The notes under the pieces were generated by a model. That model made no database searches and was not told the DNA's origin. It worked only from the letters and a program-made list of their open reading frames with translations. This document shows positions 1 to 8,015 of a DNA stretch of 64,000 bases, one piece after another. Both the position numbers and the translations under genes were made by a program. Position 1 is the stretch's first letter. Each line of letters starts with the position of its first letter. Origin of the DNA: Hyphomicrobiaceae bacterium. Its GTDB lineage: Bacteria; Pseudomonadota; Alphaproteobacteria; Rhizobiales; Hyphomicrobiaceae. The stretch covers positions 1-64,000 of the forward strand of contig JAGRKV010000019.1 of NCBI GenBank assembly GCA_020442165.1, given 5' to 3'.

Positions 1-168
1 CGCGAGGTTCTCAACGCCGAGTGGTTCGCGACGACCCGTCAGGCACAGGTCGTCATCAACACCTGGCTCCGCCAGTACAATCACGTCCGCCCGCATCACG
101 CACTCGGCATGCGCCCGCCGGTCCCCGGAACGATATTAGAGAAGCCCCAAATCAGTGGCCTAGACTGA
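1..168 (+). CDS. IS3-family transposase OrfB, C-terminal fragment (truncated by window edge)
   Basis: The frame is open from base 1 and ends at TGA 166-168, giving 55 codons. The peptide contains the stretch LNAEWFATTRQAQ and then WLRQYNHVRPHHALGMRPP, which is the C-terminal end of the DDE integrase core (rve_3 type) of IS3-family OrfB proteins. The catalytic D, D and E lie upstream, except that the last Glu region may be just off the edge. Whether the complete transposase is intact cannot be judged. Confidence 0.8.
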   Translation, partial: REVLNAEWFATTRQAQVVINTWLRQYNHVRPHHALGMRPPVPGTILEKPQISGLD

Positions 169-180
169 GGGGGCTGGACA
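1..180 (+). mobile_element. Right end of an IS3-like insertion sequence
   Basis: The window begins inside a transposase frame that stops at 166-168. Immediately after it the sequence TGAGGGGGCTGGACA ends at position 180. Read inward on the minus strand this begins TGTCCAGCCCCC, matching the TG...CA terminal inverted repeats usual for IS3-family elements. The left end is outside the window, so the full size and the target duplication cannot be seen. It flanks a genomic island and may be a later insertion or part of the island. Confidence 0.7.
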
Positions 181-256
181 GCCGCATGACTTCCGCCAGT
201 GAGGCTAAAGCAGACGGATAAGTCGGCGGTCCGGAAATCCAATCGAAATCTCTTGG

Positions 257-871
257 CTAACCTCGCTTTGCGTCCAGTGCCGTCAGGCGGGCAACGAGAC
301 CAATCAGGTGGTCATTGAGGACCCATTCATAGTGGTCGTATTTCTCCTCAAGGCGGCTGTAGGTGGTCCAACGCATCCATTTGGGCTTCGGCGGCAGTTC
401 CCATAGGTCTGGATCATGGTCACCGATCAGCCGGGCCTTGATGCGAGCCTGCGCCCGATGGGCGCGATCGACCGGGCTTTCAAACTGGGAGGCATAGGCG
501 ACCTGACCGCGCCAGGCATGGCGGCTACAGAATCGAGTGGCGCCAGGCCGCCGCCACACGACGGAGCACAGACGATGGGTCGATGGGCATTGGAAATACC
601 ACTGCCGTCCTCCGAACCGCCGCGGCTGGGCGCGAAGTGTAATCCACTGGTCGACATCCCCAAGACGGATGCGGAACCACCACTCCCCGGGGCCCGTCAT
701 GTTGGAGCTGATGATCGCAATGTCCACCACTTCGCCGGTCGCAGTGTTGGTCCACGGCAGGTAGTACGGGCCGCGCGACGCTCCGGGCCGAATGTATCCC
801 TGACGGACCAGTAAATTGATATCGAGCCTCAAACCACCCTGCAGGCAAACCCTGTGTCGTCGCCTTGGCAT
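257..871 (-). CDS. Hypothetical protein, arginine/tryptophan-rich, island-associated
   Basis: A 204-residue protein starting at ATG 871. It begins with a basic stretch. The middle (about residues 92-125) has paired cysteines in the pattern FQCP...LCSVV...RFCSRHAWRG followed by AYASQFESP. I recognise this as the layout of a recurrent unknown family of alphaproteobacterial accessory regions (typically CPxTGRR...LYLPPG...FASR.AY.LAY.SQRE), but know no function. The cysteines could bind zinc. It stands alone between the IS end and the replication genes, on the same strand as the rest of the island. Confidence 0.65.
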   Translation of the reverse strand: MPRRRHRVCLQGGLRLDINLLVRQGYIRPGASRGPYYLPWTNTATGEVVDIAIISSNMTGPGEWWFRIRLGDVDQWITLRAQPRRFGGRQWYFQCPSTHRLCSVVWRRPGATRFCSRHAWRGQVAYASQFESPVDRAHRAQARIKARLIGDHDPDLWELPPKPKWMRWTTYSRLEEKYDHYEWVLNDHLIGLVARLTALDAKRG

Positions 872-1032
872 GTGTCGCTCCCGATTTATCCCATATCACC
901 TACAGTGCAGAATCTCTGTTGCTGCTCCTATGCCCCGAGGCTCTGGCTGCAGCCTCACCGGTTGAGCGAGGTGTTAGAATTCGTCGTACCCCATGATGCG
1001 CGCACGCCCGCGCGTGGTCTGTCAAAATTCTC

Positions 1033-1272
1033 TCAGACCTCATCGAACAATCTGCCGTGCTGTTCCGCTCGCCACCTTGCGTGACCGGCTCGCAGGGCCA
1101 TGAGTGAACGCCGCTTTCCATCTTCGGTCTTTGGCCCCGTACTCAATCCGCCATGCATCCGGCACCTGCCGTTCTTGCGCGCTGGTGCCTGGCATTGGCC
1201 GCCCGCGCGCGTTCGTGCCCGACACAAGACTCGTGATTTTGGCGGCTTGGACATGCCTCGAAACAGCCTCAT
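1033..1272 (-). CDS. HGGxSTG motif protein
   Basis: A 79-residue basic protein. It carries four cysteines (CRARTRAGGQCQAPARKNGRC) just before the signature RMHGGLSTGPKTEDGKRR, which defines the small HGGxSTG family seen on phages, plasmids and integrated elements; the molecular role is unknown to me. I chose ATG 1272 because it forms an ATGA overlap with the stop of the upstream gene (1269-1271), implying translational coupling. An in-frame start further upstream exists but would overlap the neighbour by over 60 nt. It is the last gene of the replicase operon. Confidence 0.75.
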   Translation of the reverse strand: MRLFRGMSKPPKSRVLCRARTRAGGQCQAPARKNGRCRMHGGLSTGPKTEDGKRRSLMALRAGHARWRAEQHGRLFDEV

Positions 1273-1481
1273 GCAACGCCATCTTTCCGACGGCGATACC
1301 AAGTCGCTCGGCTGATGCCTTGCTTCTCCCAAGGTTCATTCCTCGAAACTCCACGCGCCTCGTACTCCTCACGGGGCTCTGCAGCGAGGCGGCGGATTTG
1401 GCGCGAGGACTTTCCCGTCTTTTCGCAAGCAGTTGCCATGGAGAAGGGGCGGCGTCCGCGGAATGGCTTGAGCACGCTCAT
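1269..1481 (-). CDS. Small HTH DNA-binding protein coupled to the replicase
   Basis: A 70-residue protein with two helix-turn-helix-like segments, KTGKSSRQIRRLAAEP (about residues 21-36) and KQGISRATWYRRRK (about residues 53-66). Such segments are typical of DNA-binding tails found on or next to plasmid and phage replication proteins. The start codon overlaps the replicase stop by ATGA (1478-1481), and its own stop overlaps the next gene by ATGA. It may be a detached DNA-binding module of the replicase. The exact function is not recognisable. Confidence 0.7.
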   Translation of the reverse strand: MSVLKPFRGRRPFSMATACEKTGKSSRQIRRLAAEPREEYEARGVSRNEPWEKQGISRATWYRRRKDGVA

Positions 1482-2437
1482 TTGTCACCTCGTGAGACAA
1501 GTAGGACATTCGCCATATCAGGGTATACAGGCCCTTGGCCTGCTCTGCCGGCAGCTTCGAACAGTTCCGAGAGGGTTTCAGCAGTCTTTCTTCCTCGGGC
1601 CAAATTTCCGGTTCGAGCCCGGTTGGATTGGAGTATCGAAAACCGCTTCATCGAGAACCGTCGCCACGTCCACTTTGCAACAGACCGCGCGGTTGATTTA
1701 ACTTCTTGGGCAGAGAGCGGCAGCACGAAGTCCATGTTCCAGGCGAGCGCAACGTCGGTCAACCGTTGCAACCATGCAGCGTGATTTCCGCCTCCGCATT
1801 TGAAATCACGGACATGCCTGTAGGCGTATCCACGAATGCGATCAAACAACTCTACTGCCCGACTCTGGCCTGCAAGCTCCGAAAGTCGCTCATAGGGTCG
1901 GAGGTCTGCTCTATCGAGATGATCGAGAAGGAGTTTCAACTCAAACGGCTCGGGACTGAGCCAGATCGTTCGCCACCGACTGTGCCCAAAGTTCTTCGCG
2001 AACCGGCCTGAGTTGGCGGGATCTGCCCGAAGCCGCCGGATCATCCCGCGTTCAACGTCGAACAGCAATTCGCGGGGCTTCTCGCGACTGTTGCCGGCGG
2101 TGCCTACCGGGGATTTGAGTGCGTAGGCTAGATGCGCGTGACCATTGCTCGGATTGACACTCACGACGTTCGGGGCCGGCAGGTCGGCGTCGTCTGCCGC
2201 GTCAAATGCGTCGTCCCGATCGATGTCGAACGGGAGCCAAGCTACGCGACCAGGCGGGTTTAATTCGATATGCTTGAATTGAAGTGCGGATTTGCGCGGC
2301 ATGCGGCAAAGCCCGTCACCGAATTCGTCACCGCACAACGGAAAGATCGGCAGGCGTTCCTGCCAGTCCATCCAGACTGGACCAGATGGCGAATGTCGTA
2401 GTTGTCTCGCCTGGAAGTGTTGCGATTTGGTGGGCAT
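1478..2437 (-). CDS. Replicase / primase-C-terminal family replication protein
   Basis: A 319-residue protein starting at ATG 2437, preceded by GGAGGG a few bases upstream. Residues about 55-110 (FKHIELNPPGRVAWLPFDID, then VVSVNPSNGHAHLAYAL) match the replicase domain of theta-type plasmid and phage replication initiators. The middle resembles the associated primase C-terminal (PriCT) helical domain, around the LFDRIRGYAYRHVRDFK segment. It would initiate replication of the excised element. It heads a three-gene ATGA-coupled set. Presence of a rep gene next to an integrase indicates an element able to replicate after excision; that is inference. Confidence 0.82.
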   Translation of the reverse strand: MPTKSQHFQARQLRHSPSGPVWMDWQERLPIFPLCGDEFGDGLCRMPRKSALQFKHIELNPPGRVAWLPFDIDRDDAFDAADDADLPAPNVVSVNPSNGHAHLAYALKSPVGTAGNSREKPRELLFDVERGMIRRLRADPANSGRFAKNFGHSRWRTIWLSPEPFELKLLLDHLDRADLRPYERLSELAGQSRAVELFDRIRGYAYRHVRDFKCGGGNHAAWLQRLTDVALAWNMDFVLPLSAQEVKSTARSVAKWTWRRFSMKRFSILQSNRARTGNLARGRKTAETLSELFEAAGRAGQGPVYPDMANVLLVSRGDK

Positions 2438-2521
2438 CGGCCCTCCATTTTCGATTCGCTTTTTGCGATTTCCATTTCTTCGTGTCTGGTCGCGGTGCTG
2501 GGCGAGCTTTTCAGATTTCGG

Positions 2522-2761
2522 CTAGGGAACTTCGGCGGCATTGCGTTTGGCATTCTGGGGTTCCACCCGACGCGTTTGCCGACGTGTCTGGCTGGTATCG
2601 ACGGGGAACTGCACCCAACGTGTGATTCGCGGCCGGGTTCTGTTGCAGCGCGCCCGGGATCCCGAGCACGAGGTCGCACGCGCGCTGCTGCGAATCGGCT
2701 CCAACTCAATGACGACGGCATCGCCTTCTAGGTGAGGCCGAAACTGTGATGCGCTCGTCAT
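2522..2761 (-). CDS. Hypothetical island protein
   Basis: A 79-residue frame beginning at ATG 2761, which overlaps the stop of the upstream gene (TGA 2758-2760) as ATGA. The first 22 residues are ordinary (MTSASQFRPHLEGDAVVIEL), the rest is arginine-rich and low in recognisable signal. There is no family I know. The overlap is the main reason to accept it. A competing frame from 2721 covers part of the same DNA. Confidence 0.4.
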   Translation of the reverse strand: MTSASQFRPHLEGDAVVIELEPIRSSARATSCSGSRARCNRTRPRITRWVQFPVDTSQTRRQTRRVEPQNAKRNAAEVP

Positions 2762-3210
2762 GCCGCGCCCCGATCTAGTCGGATCACCTCCGCCGATGGC
2801 AATTCTTCGACGCGGTAGAGCCAGGGGCGGCTAGGCAAGCTCGACCGGTAACGCACGATGCCGGCACGCTTCAGGGAGCGGTCAAACTCGTGCCACGGCA
2901 GCGGTCGCAGGTCATGTCCGACAACGTAGTCCCACCAAAGGTCGACGAGGATTTGTCTTGGGAGGTTCGATTTGTCGTGCTCCCGAAGCCAGCGTGCGAA
3001 GCCGACAGCTGTCGCCTGCTCGGGATGCTCCAGTTGGTCGGCTGGCCACACGAAAGTCTTGGTGCGCTTGTCCGAGTAGTCGGCCTTCGTGTAGGGAGCG
3101 CGGACGGCTTGTTGTCCTAGGACAACCTGTTCTGTCCCAGGGACAGTGACGGTTTTGGGACCTTTTGGTCGAAGAAAACTTGCTGTCCAATTCTTCAATC
3201 TCGCGAACAT
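2758..3210 (-). CDS. Hypothetical island protein
   Basis: A 150-residue protein from ATG 3210. The C-terminal two thirds look like a real compact domain: residues about 71-125 contain ARWLREHDKSNLPRQI, LWWDYVVGHDL and WHEFDRSLKRAG. I do not recognise the family. It is the third gene counted from the integrase side, 80 nt after the excisionase-like gene, and is translationally coupled to the next frame. Given its place between regulator and replicase it may serve replication or control, but no motif shows this. Confidence 0.6.
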   Translation of the reverse strand: MFARLKNWTASFLRPKGPKTVTVPGTEQVVLGQQAVRAPYTKADYSDKRTKTFVWPADQLEHPEQATAVGFARWLREHDKSNLPRQILVDLWWDYVVGHDLRPLPWHEFDRSLKRAGIVRYRSSLPSRPWLYRVEELPSAEVIRLDRGAA

Positions 3211-3290
3211 TCTTGCCCCCCGCTTGTTCGCTCAGTTCCGTTGGTCCTGGGACCATGCTGAGGGTGAAGCGTCGCGACTGCCCGCGGCTA

Positions 3291-3551
3291 TCAGCAACCC
3301 CCACGACTGGCGCCACGCACTGGAGGAGGGCATGATGCGCTGACGTCGGCAGATTGCGTGGGCCTAAGGTCTAGCTTGGGCAAGCTGGCCAAAAAGATCT
3401 CCAGGTCGGCGCGAAGAATGAGCGTTCGCCGGCCTGCCTTCCGTGCGAACAGCCGACCCTCTCGTATCGCCGCGTATATGCTGTCGCGCCCGAGCCCAGA
3501 GCGTTGTACGACCTCGCTTACAGTGAATGCTGACTTCGTTGGGAGTTCCAT
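3291..3551 (-). CDS. Excisionase/AlpA-type helix-turn-helix protein
   Basis: An 86-residue protein starting at ATG 3551 behind a strong GGAGGAGA site. Residues 8-55 (FTVSEVVQRSGLGRDSIYAA, then GRLFARKAGRRTLILRADLE) form the MerR-like winged helix of the excisionase-family DNA-binding domain (helix_turn_helix_17). In islands of this layout such proteins act as recombination directionality factors or regulators of the integrase. The tail after residue 60 is proline- and serine-rich without motifs. It probably heads the operon running down to 1033. Confidence 0.8.
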   Translation of the reverse strand: MELPTKSAFTVSEVVQRSGLGRDSIYAAIREGRLFARKAGRRTLILRADLEIFLASLPKLDLRPTQSADVSASCPPPVRGASRGGC

Positions 3552-3737
3552 ATCTCTCCTCCATCGGTGATCGACTTCGGGACATCGTGGCGCGTCCGCC
3601 CGTGCGCGTCAGGTCAACAATCGAGAAAATTTGACACGAGAAAATTAACCCTGCGCCTTCCTGGCCGAGTAGGGCCCCGGAGCGAGACCCCAAGCGAGCC
3701 GCTGAATGTGTCGATAATCACGCTGGAAAAGTCTGCG

Positions 3738-4508
3738 TCACAGAGGTTCATCAACGGCGTTCTGATCGTCTATTTGCCATTCGCGGACCCTCTGCCAAAC
3801 AACCTTTGCACTTTCAGGAGTGATCGGCTTGTCCTCGCAGCGTTCAAGCAGGGCGGCTAGGAACCGGATCCATGGACCGTCAAGAGTAGCAGTCGGTTGA
3901 GTGCGCAAGACGTCGTGAAATACATGCGAAACGGAGCTGACGAGACCCAACCGCACGTCATCGACCTGGCGTCGGTCACGTCCAAGAAGTTCGTGCTCAG
4001 ACATTGCTGTCTTCTCGGCGTTCTCCGCCAGTTTCTGCAGTAGATAGGCATGAAACTTCGCTTGGCGGACAGCATCATATGCTTCCTTAGTTTGCAGCAC
4101 CGGCTTCATTTCCGCAGCTGCTCGCAGCATGAGTTCGCTTGTTTCGGGAAATCGATCGCGAAGGGTCTCGTACGTGGCGTAAGTGGTCGGCGATTTCATT
4201 AGACGATCCCACTCGAATGCTAATCCGGTGTCGGCGCCTCTAAGAACTAACTGCAATCGTTTCGCCGCAATGGAAATCTGCTTGTAATGCGCGGCTTGTT
4301 GGCGAGGGGGGAAGCGTCTCCGGCTGTCGCGGACGGCGCCAAAATCCAAAATGAAGGGATTGATGCGCATCTTAAGCTCGGTCTTGGCCTCGGCTGTGAC
4401 CCCTTCCAACCGAGTCTCTGCGACGATCTGGTCGATGTCTTTGTTGGTAAGCAATCTCCATGAGGTCTTGCGGCCACCCGGGCGATGGCTCTTGGCCTTT
4501 ATTGCCAT
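3738..4508 (-). CDS. Hypothetical island protein, mostly helical
   Basis: A 256-residue protein starting at ATG 4508, 21 nt after the integrase stop and so probably cotranscribed with it. The N-terminus is basic (MAIKAKSHRPGGRKTS) and the remainder is predicted helical, with charged stretches such as LLQKLAENAEKTAMSEHELL. There is no signal peptide, membrane segment or recognised domain. Genes in this position downstream of P4-type integrases are often poorly conserved accessory factors. The function is unknown. Confidence 0.65.
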   Translation of the reverse strand: MAIKAKSHRPGGRKTSWRLLTNKDIDQIVAETRLEGVTAEAKTELKMRINPFILDFGAVRDSRRRFPPRQQAAHYKQISIAAKRLQLVLRGADTGLAFEWDRLMKSPTTYATYETLRDRFPETSELMLRAAAEMKPVLQTKEAYDAVRQAKFHAYLLQKLAENAEKTAMSEHELLGRDRRQVDDVRLGLVSSVSHVFHDVLRTQPTATLDGPWIRFLAALLERCEDKPITPESAKVVWQRVREWQIDDQNAVDEPL

Positions 4509-4529
4509 GCGATATCCTACTATTGAAAT

Positions 4530-5729
4530 TCAGGTTTCTTTGCAGAAGTCGCCCCAGACCGCCATGAGTTCTTGACGCTTCGCTAGCAAATCGCCGCGTT
4601 GGTAGGCGGCGGCCACTGCATCTGACATTGCGTGAGCCAATGCTTGCTCGACGACCTCCCATGGAAACGAGGGGGTATGTTCTGTCGCCCAAGTTTTGAA
4701 GGTCGCGCGGAAGCCGTGGACGGTTACGTGAGCAAAATTCATGCGCCGCAGCAACATGAGCAGCGACATCTGCGAAAGTGGCTGGCCAGACTTTGCGCCT
4801 GGAAATATGAATCCGCTGGATCGGACCTCACTCATCTTGAAGAGGACATCGATCGCCGGGGCGGGCAAGGGAATGCGATGTTGCTTTCCAGCCTTCATCC
4901 GTGCCCCGGGAACGGTCCAAAGCCGACCATCCAAATCGATCTCGTCCCAAGTTGCACCAAGCGTCTCACCGGTGCGTGTCGCAGTCAGGATGAGGAACTC
5001 CAGGGCACGTGCGGAAAACCCATCTTGCTCCCGCAGTGCCGCCATGAATGATGGCACCTTGGAATACGGCAACGCGCTGTGGTGAACGACTCTGCGGACC
5101 TTGGCTTTCGCGGGTAGCAGCCGGTCGAGATGACCACGCCATTGCGCCGGGTTTTCACCGTCACGGTAGCCTCGCACCTTGGCCCAGCTCAGGATGACTT
5201 CGATCCGGCCGCGGATGCGCGACGCTGTTTCTGGCTTGGTGCTCCAGATCGGCTCCAGGACCTGCATCACGAGGGCCGTGTCTACGGTCGCAGCAGGCAA
5301 GCTCCCTATGACCGGATAGACGTAAGTTTTGAGCGTCGAGCACCACTGCGCCCGATGCTTGTCGTTCTTCCAGCCCACCTCATGGCTGGCAATGTAAGAC
5401 TTCGCGCACTGCTCGAAGGTGATGGCGCGCGCCGCTTGAACCTGGAGAGTGGCACGCTCAGCATTGCGTGCCTCGATTGGGTCGACCCCCTCGGCAAGCA
5501 GCTTGCGGAAGCGGTCCGCTTCTTCTCGTGCATTCGCAAGACTCACGGCCGGATAGTGCCCGAGGCCTGCGTCACGGGTTCGCCCCTTGAGTGCGAAGCG
5601 GAAGATCCAACCCTTCGTCCCGCCTGGCGCAACCCGCAGGAGTAGGTTGCCGCCGTCGGCATAGAGCCCTGGCTGCTTCTGGTTTTCGACGGTCTTTGTG
5701 GTTAGGCGGTGCTTAGTCCTCGCCACCAT
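4530..5729 (-). CDS. Tyrosine recombinase / P4-type site-specific integrase
   Basis: A 399-residue integrase from ATG 5729, preceded by AGGAGG. Order of domains: an N-terminal arm-binding DUF4102-type domain (about 1-90, with LYADGGNLLLRVAPGG), a core-binding SAM-like domain (about 105-190) and the catalytic domain (about 210-399). The catalytic set is visible as Arg252, His338-x-x-Arg341 (VHGFRATF), His366 and Tyr376 (AAAYQRGD). It catalyses integration and excision of the island at the adjacent tRNA-Ser 3' end, only about 170 bp from its start. All key residues are present, so it should be active. Confidence 0.93.
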   Translation of the reverse strand: MVARTKHRLTTKTVENQKQPGLYADGGNLLLRVAPGGTKGWIFRFALKGRTRDAGLGHYPAVSLANAREEADRFRKLLAEGVDPIEARNAERATLQVQAARAITFEQCAKSYIASHEVGWKNDKHRAQWCSTLKTYVYPVIGSLPAATVDTALVMQVLEPIWSTKPETASRIRGRIEVILSWAKVRGYRDGENPAQWRGHLDRLLPAKAKVRRVVHHSALPYSKVPSFMAALREQDGFSARALEFLILTATRTGETLGATWDEIDLDGRLWTVPGARMKAGKQHRIPLPAPAIDVLFKMSEVRSSGFIFPGAKSGQPLSQMSLLMLLRRMNFAHVTVHGFRATFKTWATEHTPSFPWEVVEQALAHAMSDAVAAAYQRGDLLAKRQELMAVWGDFCKET

Positions 5730-5745
5730 GCCCCTCCTAGGCCAA

Positions 5746-5880
5746 GGGCAGATCTGCCCATGTTCCTGCCCATGTTTAGGAGCTCGATGTTACACGACTT
5801 TGGCGGACACTCACAAACGCCAGGCGCACGATTGTCTTTATTTTGCAAGGAAATTTTCGATACCGGGCGACATGGGCAGA
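5746..5880. repeat. Candidate integrase arm-type binding sites (CTGCCCATGTT repeats)
   Basis: Two direct copies of CTGCCCATGTT lie at 5754-5764 and 5766-5776, a 12-bp period. An inverted partner, GGGCAGA at 5746-5752, makes GGGCAGATCTGCCC (5746-5759) a perfect palindrome, and another inverted copy, CATGGGCAGA, is at 5871-5880. They sit between the integrase start and the tRNA 3' end, where arm sites for tyrosine integrases and operators of the integrase promoter normally lie. Binding is inferred from position and repetition only. Confidence 0.5.
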
Positions 5881-5898
5881 CGCTGATGGAGGTCAAGC

Positions 5899-5989
5899 TG
5901 GCGGAGACGGAGGGATTCGAACCCTCGATACGGTTTTGCCGTATAACGCTTTAGCAAAGCGCCGCCTTCAGCCACTCGGCCACGTCTCC
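5899..5989 (-). tRNA. tRNA-Ser (anticodon GCT)
   Basis: Ninety-one bases read on the minus strand from 5989 to 5899. The acceptor stem GGAGACG pairs with CGTCTCC, followed by discriminator G and an encoded CCA (5901-5899). The D-arm region is TGGCCGAGTGG, the anticodon loop is TTTGCTAAA with GCT, there is a long class II variable arm (TACGGCAAAACCGTA), and the T loop is GGTTCGAATCC. It serves as the integration target of the island to its left; the intact 3' half shows that integration regenerated it. Confidence 0.96.
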
Positions 5990-6181
5990 CTGCCAAGCGA
6001 CCCGTATAAGCGGGCACCTCATCGAATGCAAGCGAGCCAGACACACCCGTTGTGGTCAATTTGGCCGATGGGCCCGCGAGCCCATTTGAAGGCTGTGGTC
6101 GGGTCGCCGTCCCTCCCGCCAAAGCCACATTGTCGCCGTTCTCGCGGTTCACAGCAGCCACATAAACCGGATCGGCGAATC

Positions 6182-7042
6182 ATGCCTTTTCTTGCCGCAA
6201 CAGACCGCGTTGTTTTCCGCCGGTGGCCTGCTGCTGCCCGGCGTCTGGCCGCGATAACATTCGTCATGGCCACGGGGACTGGTTTAGCCGATGCGGCTGA
6301 ATTGTGCGTGACGTGCAGTGCCCCCGACGCCGTCTACCGCTGCCAGTTCGGCGGCTCGACCTCTGCCGCCCCTAGTGCGGCGCAATTCGTCTGCATCAAG
6401 GACATTGCCCAGCGCGCCGGCCATGGATCATGCGCGGTCACACGCGCCGAGCCAGCGAGCTGCAACGGGCAGCCCTGGGTCATCTCTACCGCCGGCCAGG
6501 ACGGAACAGACAGCCAGCCCGGCTTTAGGGTAGAGCAAGGCACCATCGCCCCGGGCCCCACACCCAGCCCGCAAACCACCGCAAGACCACCATCAGCGGC
6601 GCAGTCAGTGGCATCCCCAGGAGCGCCCCCAGGAGCGTCCAAAGCAAATTCCGATTCCGCGAAGCTCCCTCCGCTGACCGCAGCTCCTCCGGCCATGGTG
6701 GGCCAGCCGGCTCAAAACAGCCCAGGCCTGCCGGCACAACACCCCCCATCATCGCGGAATGCCGACGCTCCGATGCCCTCGTCTCCTCGCTCTGCGCAGC
6801 CAGGCGGACCGGAGTTCTACGCCCCGGCTGGCGACGGCAACAGGACATCACAAGCGCGGCAGAAGCCAGCCGCAATACAGCCAGGCACTCCTTCGGACAG
6901 CAGCGGTGATAGCCAAAAGGCTGAGCCTGCCAAGAAGCCGCTCGAAGCAGCAGGTGACGCCATCGACAAGGCAGGCAAAAGCATTGGCGGCGCCGCTAAA
7001 AAGACGTGGGATTGCGTCTCTTCGCTGTTTTCCAAGTGCTGA
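6182..7042 (+). CDS. Secreted Cys-rich, Pro/Ala/Ser-rich protein of unknown function
   Basis: A 286-residue protein. I start it at ATG 6182 because upstream in-frame codons run through the tRNA region. Residues about 1-39 form a signal peptide (basic start, then LAAITFVMATGTGLADA). The mature N-terminus carries a compact set of cysteines (LCVTC, RCQF, FVCIK, SCAV, SCNG, within about residues 41-100), probably disulfide-bonded. A long low-complexity Pro/Ser/Ala segment follows, and the last 30 residues are amphipathic (AIDKAGKSIGGAAKKTW), ending in Cys. It is likely periplasmic or cell-surface. Confidence 0.7.
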   Translation: MPFLAATDRVVFRRWPAAARRLAAITFVMATGTGLADAAELCVTCSAPDAVYRCQFGGSTSAAPSAAQFVCIKDIAQRAGHGSCAVTRAEPASCNGQPWVISTAGQDGTDSQPGFRVEQGTIAPGPTPSPQTTARPPSAAQSVASPGAPPGASKANSDSAKLPPLTAAPPAMVGQPAQNSPGLPAQHPPSSRNADAPMPSSPRSAQPGGPEFYAPAGDGNRTSQARQKPAAIQPGTPSDSSGDSQKAEPAKKPLEAAGDAIDKAGKSIGGAAKKTWDCVSSLFSKC

Positions 7043-7219
7043 GCGCTTGACCACCTTAGCCGACGACCAACCGTCGCCCGCATCAATCAGCACCTGACGG
7101 CCAAACACTTCGCGCAGAACTGATCGGACAGGCCAAAGAAAACGTCGAGGCCGGAGCAAATGTCAGAGCAGCAGAGCTGCACGCGATCACGCAGGCATCA
7201 ATCACAGAAATCGCACAAA

Positions 7220-7489
7220 TCAATGGATCGCGAGCCACTCGCGGGCACGCCTTTGCGCGACGGCGATGTCACCGCGCGACATTTCCCGCGAGAGTTCCGC
7301 ACGATAGCGCCGTGCATCCAGATTGCCGCGCAAAGCAGCAAGATTGAACCACTTGTGCGCTTCGATGAGATCGTATTCGACGTCACGGCCCGTGCAGTAC
7401 ATCAGGCCCAATTCGTATAGTGCATCCGCCCCGCCCGCGTGAACCGCAGGCTGCCCGATGTCACGCGCGGCAAACTCAATACGTGCCAT
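7220..7489 (-). CDS. Short Sel1-repeat (TPR-like) protein
   Basis: An 89-residue protein starting at ATG 7489 with AGGGGAAA about 4 nt upstream; a TTG codon seven codons earlier is a weaker start. Residues about 20-58 contain one Sel1-like repeat (ALYELGLMYCTGR, then EAHKWFNLAALRG), the 36-residue helical hairpin used for protein-protein contacts. With only one to two repeats it is at the small end of this family, which in alphaproteobacteria includes many short polypeptides of unknown partner. No signal peptide is visible. Confidence 0.75.
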   Translation of the reverse strand: MARIEFAARDIGQPAVHAGGADALYELGLMYCTGRDVEYDLIEAHKWFNLAALRGNLDARRYRAELSREMSRGDIAVAQRRAREWLAIH

Positions 7490-8015
7490 CACGTTTCCCC
7501 TGTCCAACAACTCCCTACACGCCCGCCACTCGCGAACCTTGACGGCCCCTTGGCTTGGCGAACGGAACGCAGCCGTGTGCGTCCCGATGCCAAAAGCATC
7601 TCAGCGCCCGGATGAAAATTGGTAAACGCCAACAACTTATCTCGCCTTTTCAAATATTTATTTCTTCAGGATGTCTTGCTGCATTGACTCGAAATGGAGC
7701 AATCGGAGCGGAACGTAACGCCCAGCCATCAATTGGAAAGAGTTGCGGCAATCTGTCGTGAACCCTGAAGGCCAAATATCCGCTTGTCCGACCAAGACGC
7801 TGCGTCATTGCGATTTCTTGGCATGGCAACGATGGCGATGCTGCGGCCTTGGCAAGACCCGATTGCCACATTCAGGTTCGGTTCATGGCGCTTCTGGAAT
7901 ATGGTTACTCGCCGGAGACACAGTGGGATCGAGTGAAGCGGATCCGGCGAGTTGCACCAGGGAATCCCTGGATGCGGCATGTGCCTAGGGGTATGAGGCA
8001 AAGAGGGATTTCGTC
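7490..8015. other. Intergenic stretch with no convincing long gene
   Basis: These 526 bases separate the Sel1 gene from a small lipoprotein gene. The first half includes an AT-rich patch (about 7640-7670) that could hold promoters. The only coding candidate I can support weakly is the 44-codon frame at 7885-8019, given separately. No tRNA, repeat or terminator is evident. Confidence 0.5.

Noticed and set aside
1..5729. A second attachment site (copy of the tRNA-Ser 3' end) inside the window
   Set aside because: Scanning by eye found no second copy of GGAGACGGAGGGATTCGAAC left of the tRNA; the other island end is presumably outside the window.
5843..6181. A longer N-terminus for the gene at 6182
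   Set aside because: The extension is read through the antisense of the tRNA-Ser gene and precedes a proper signal peptide, so it cannot be the natural start.
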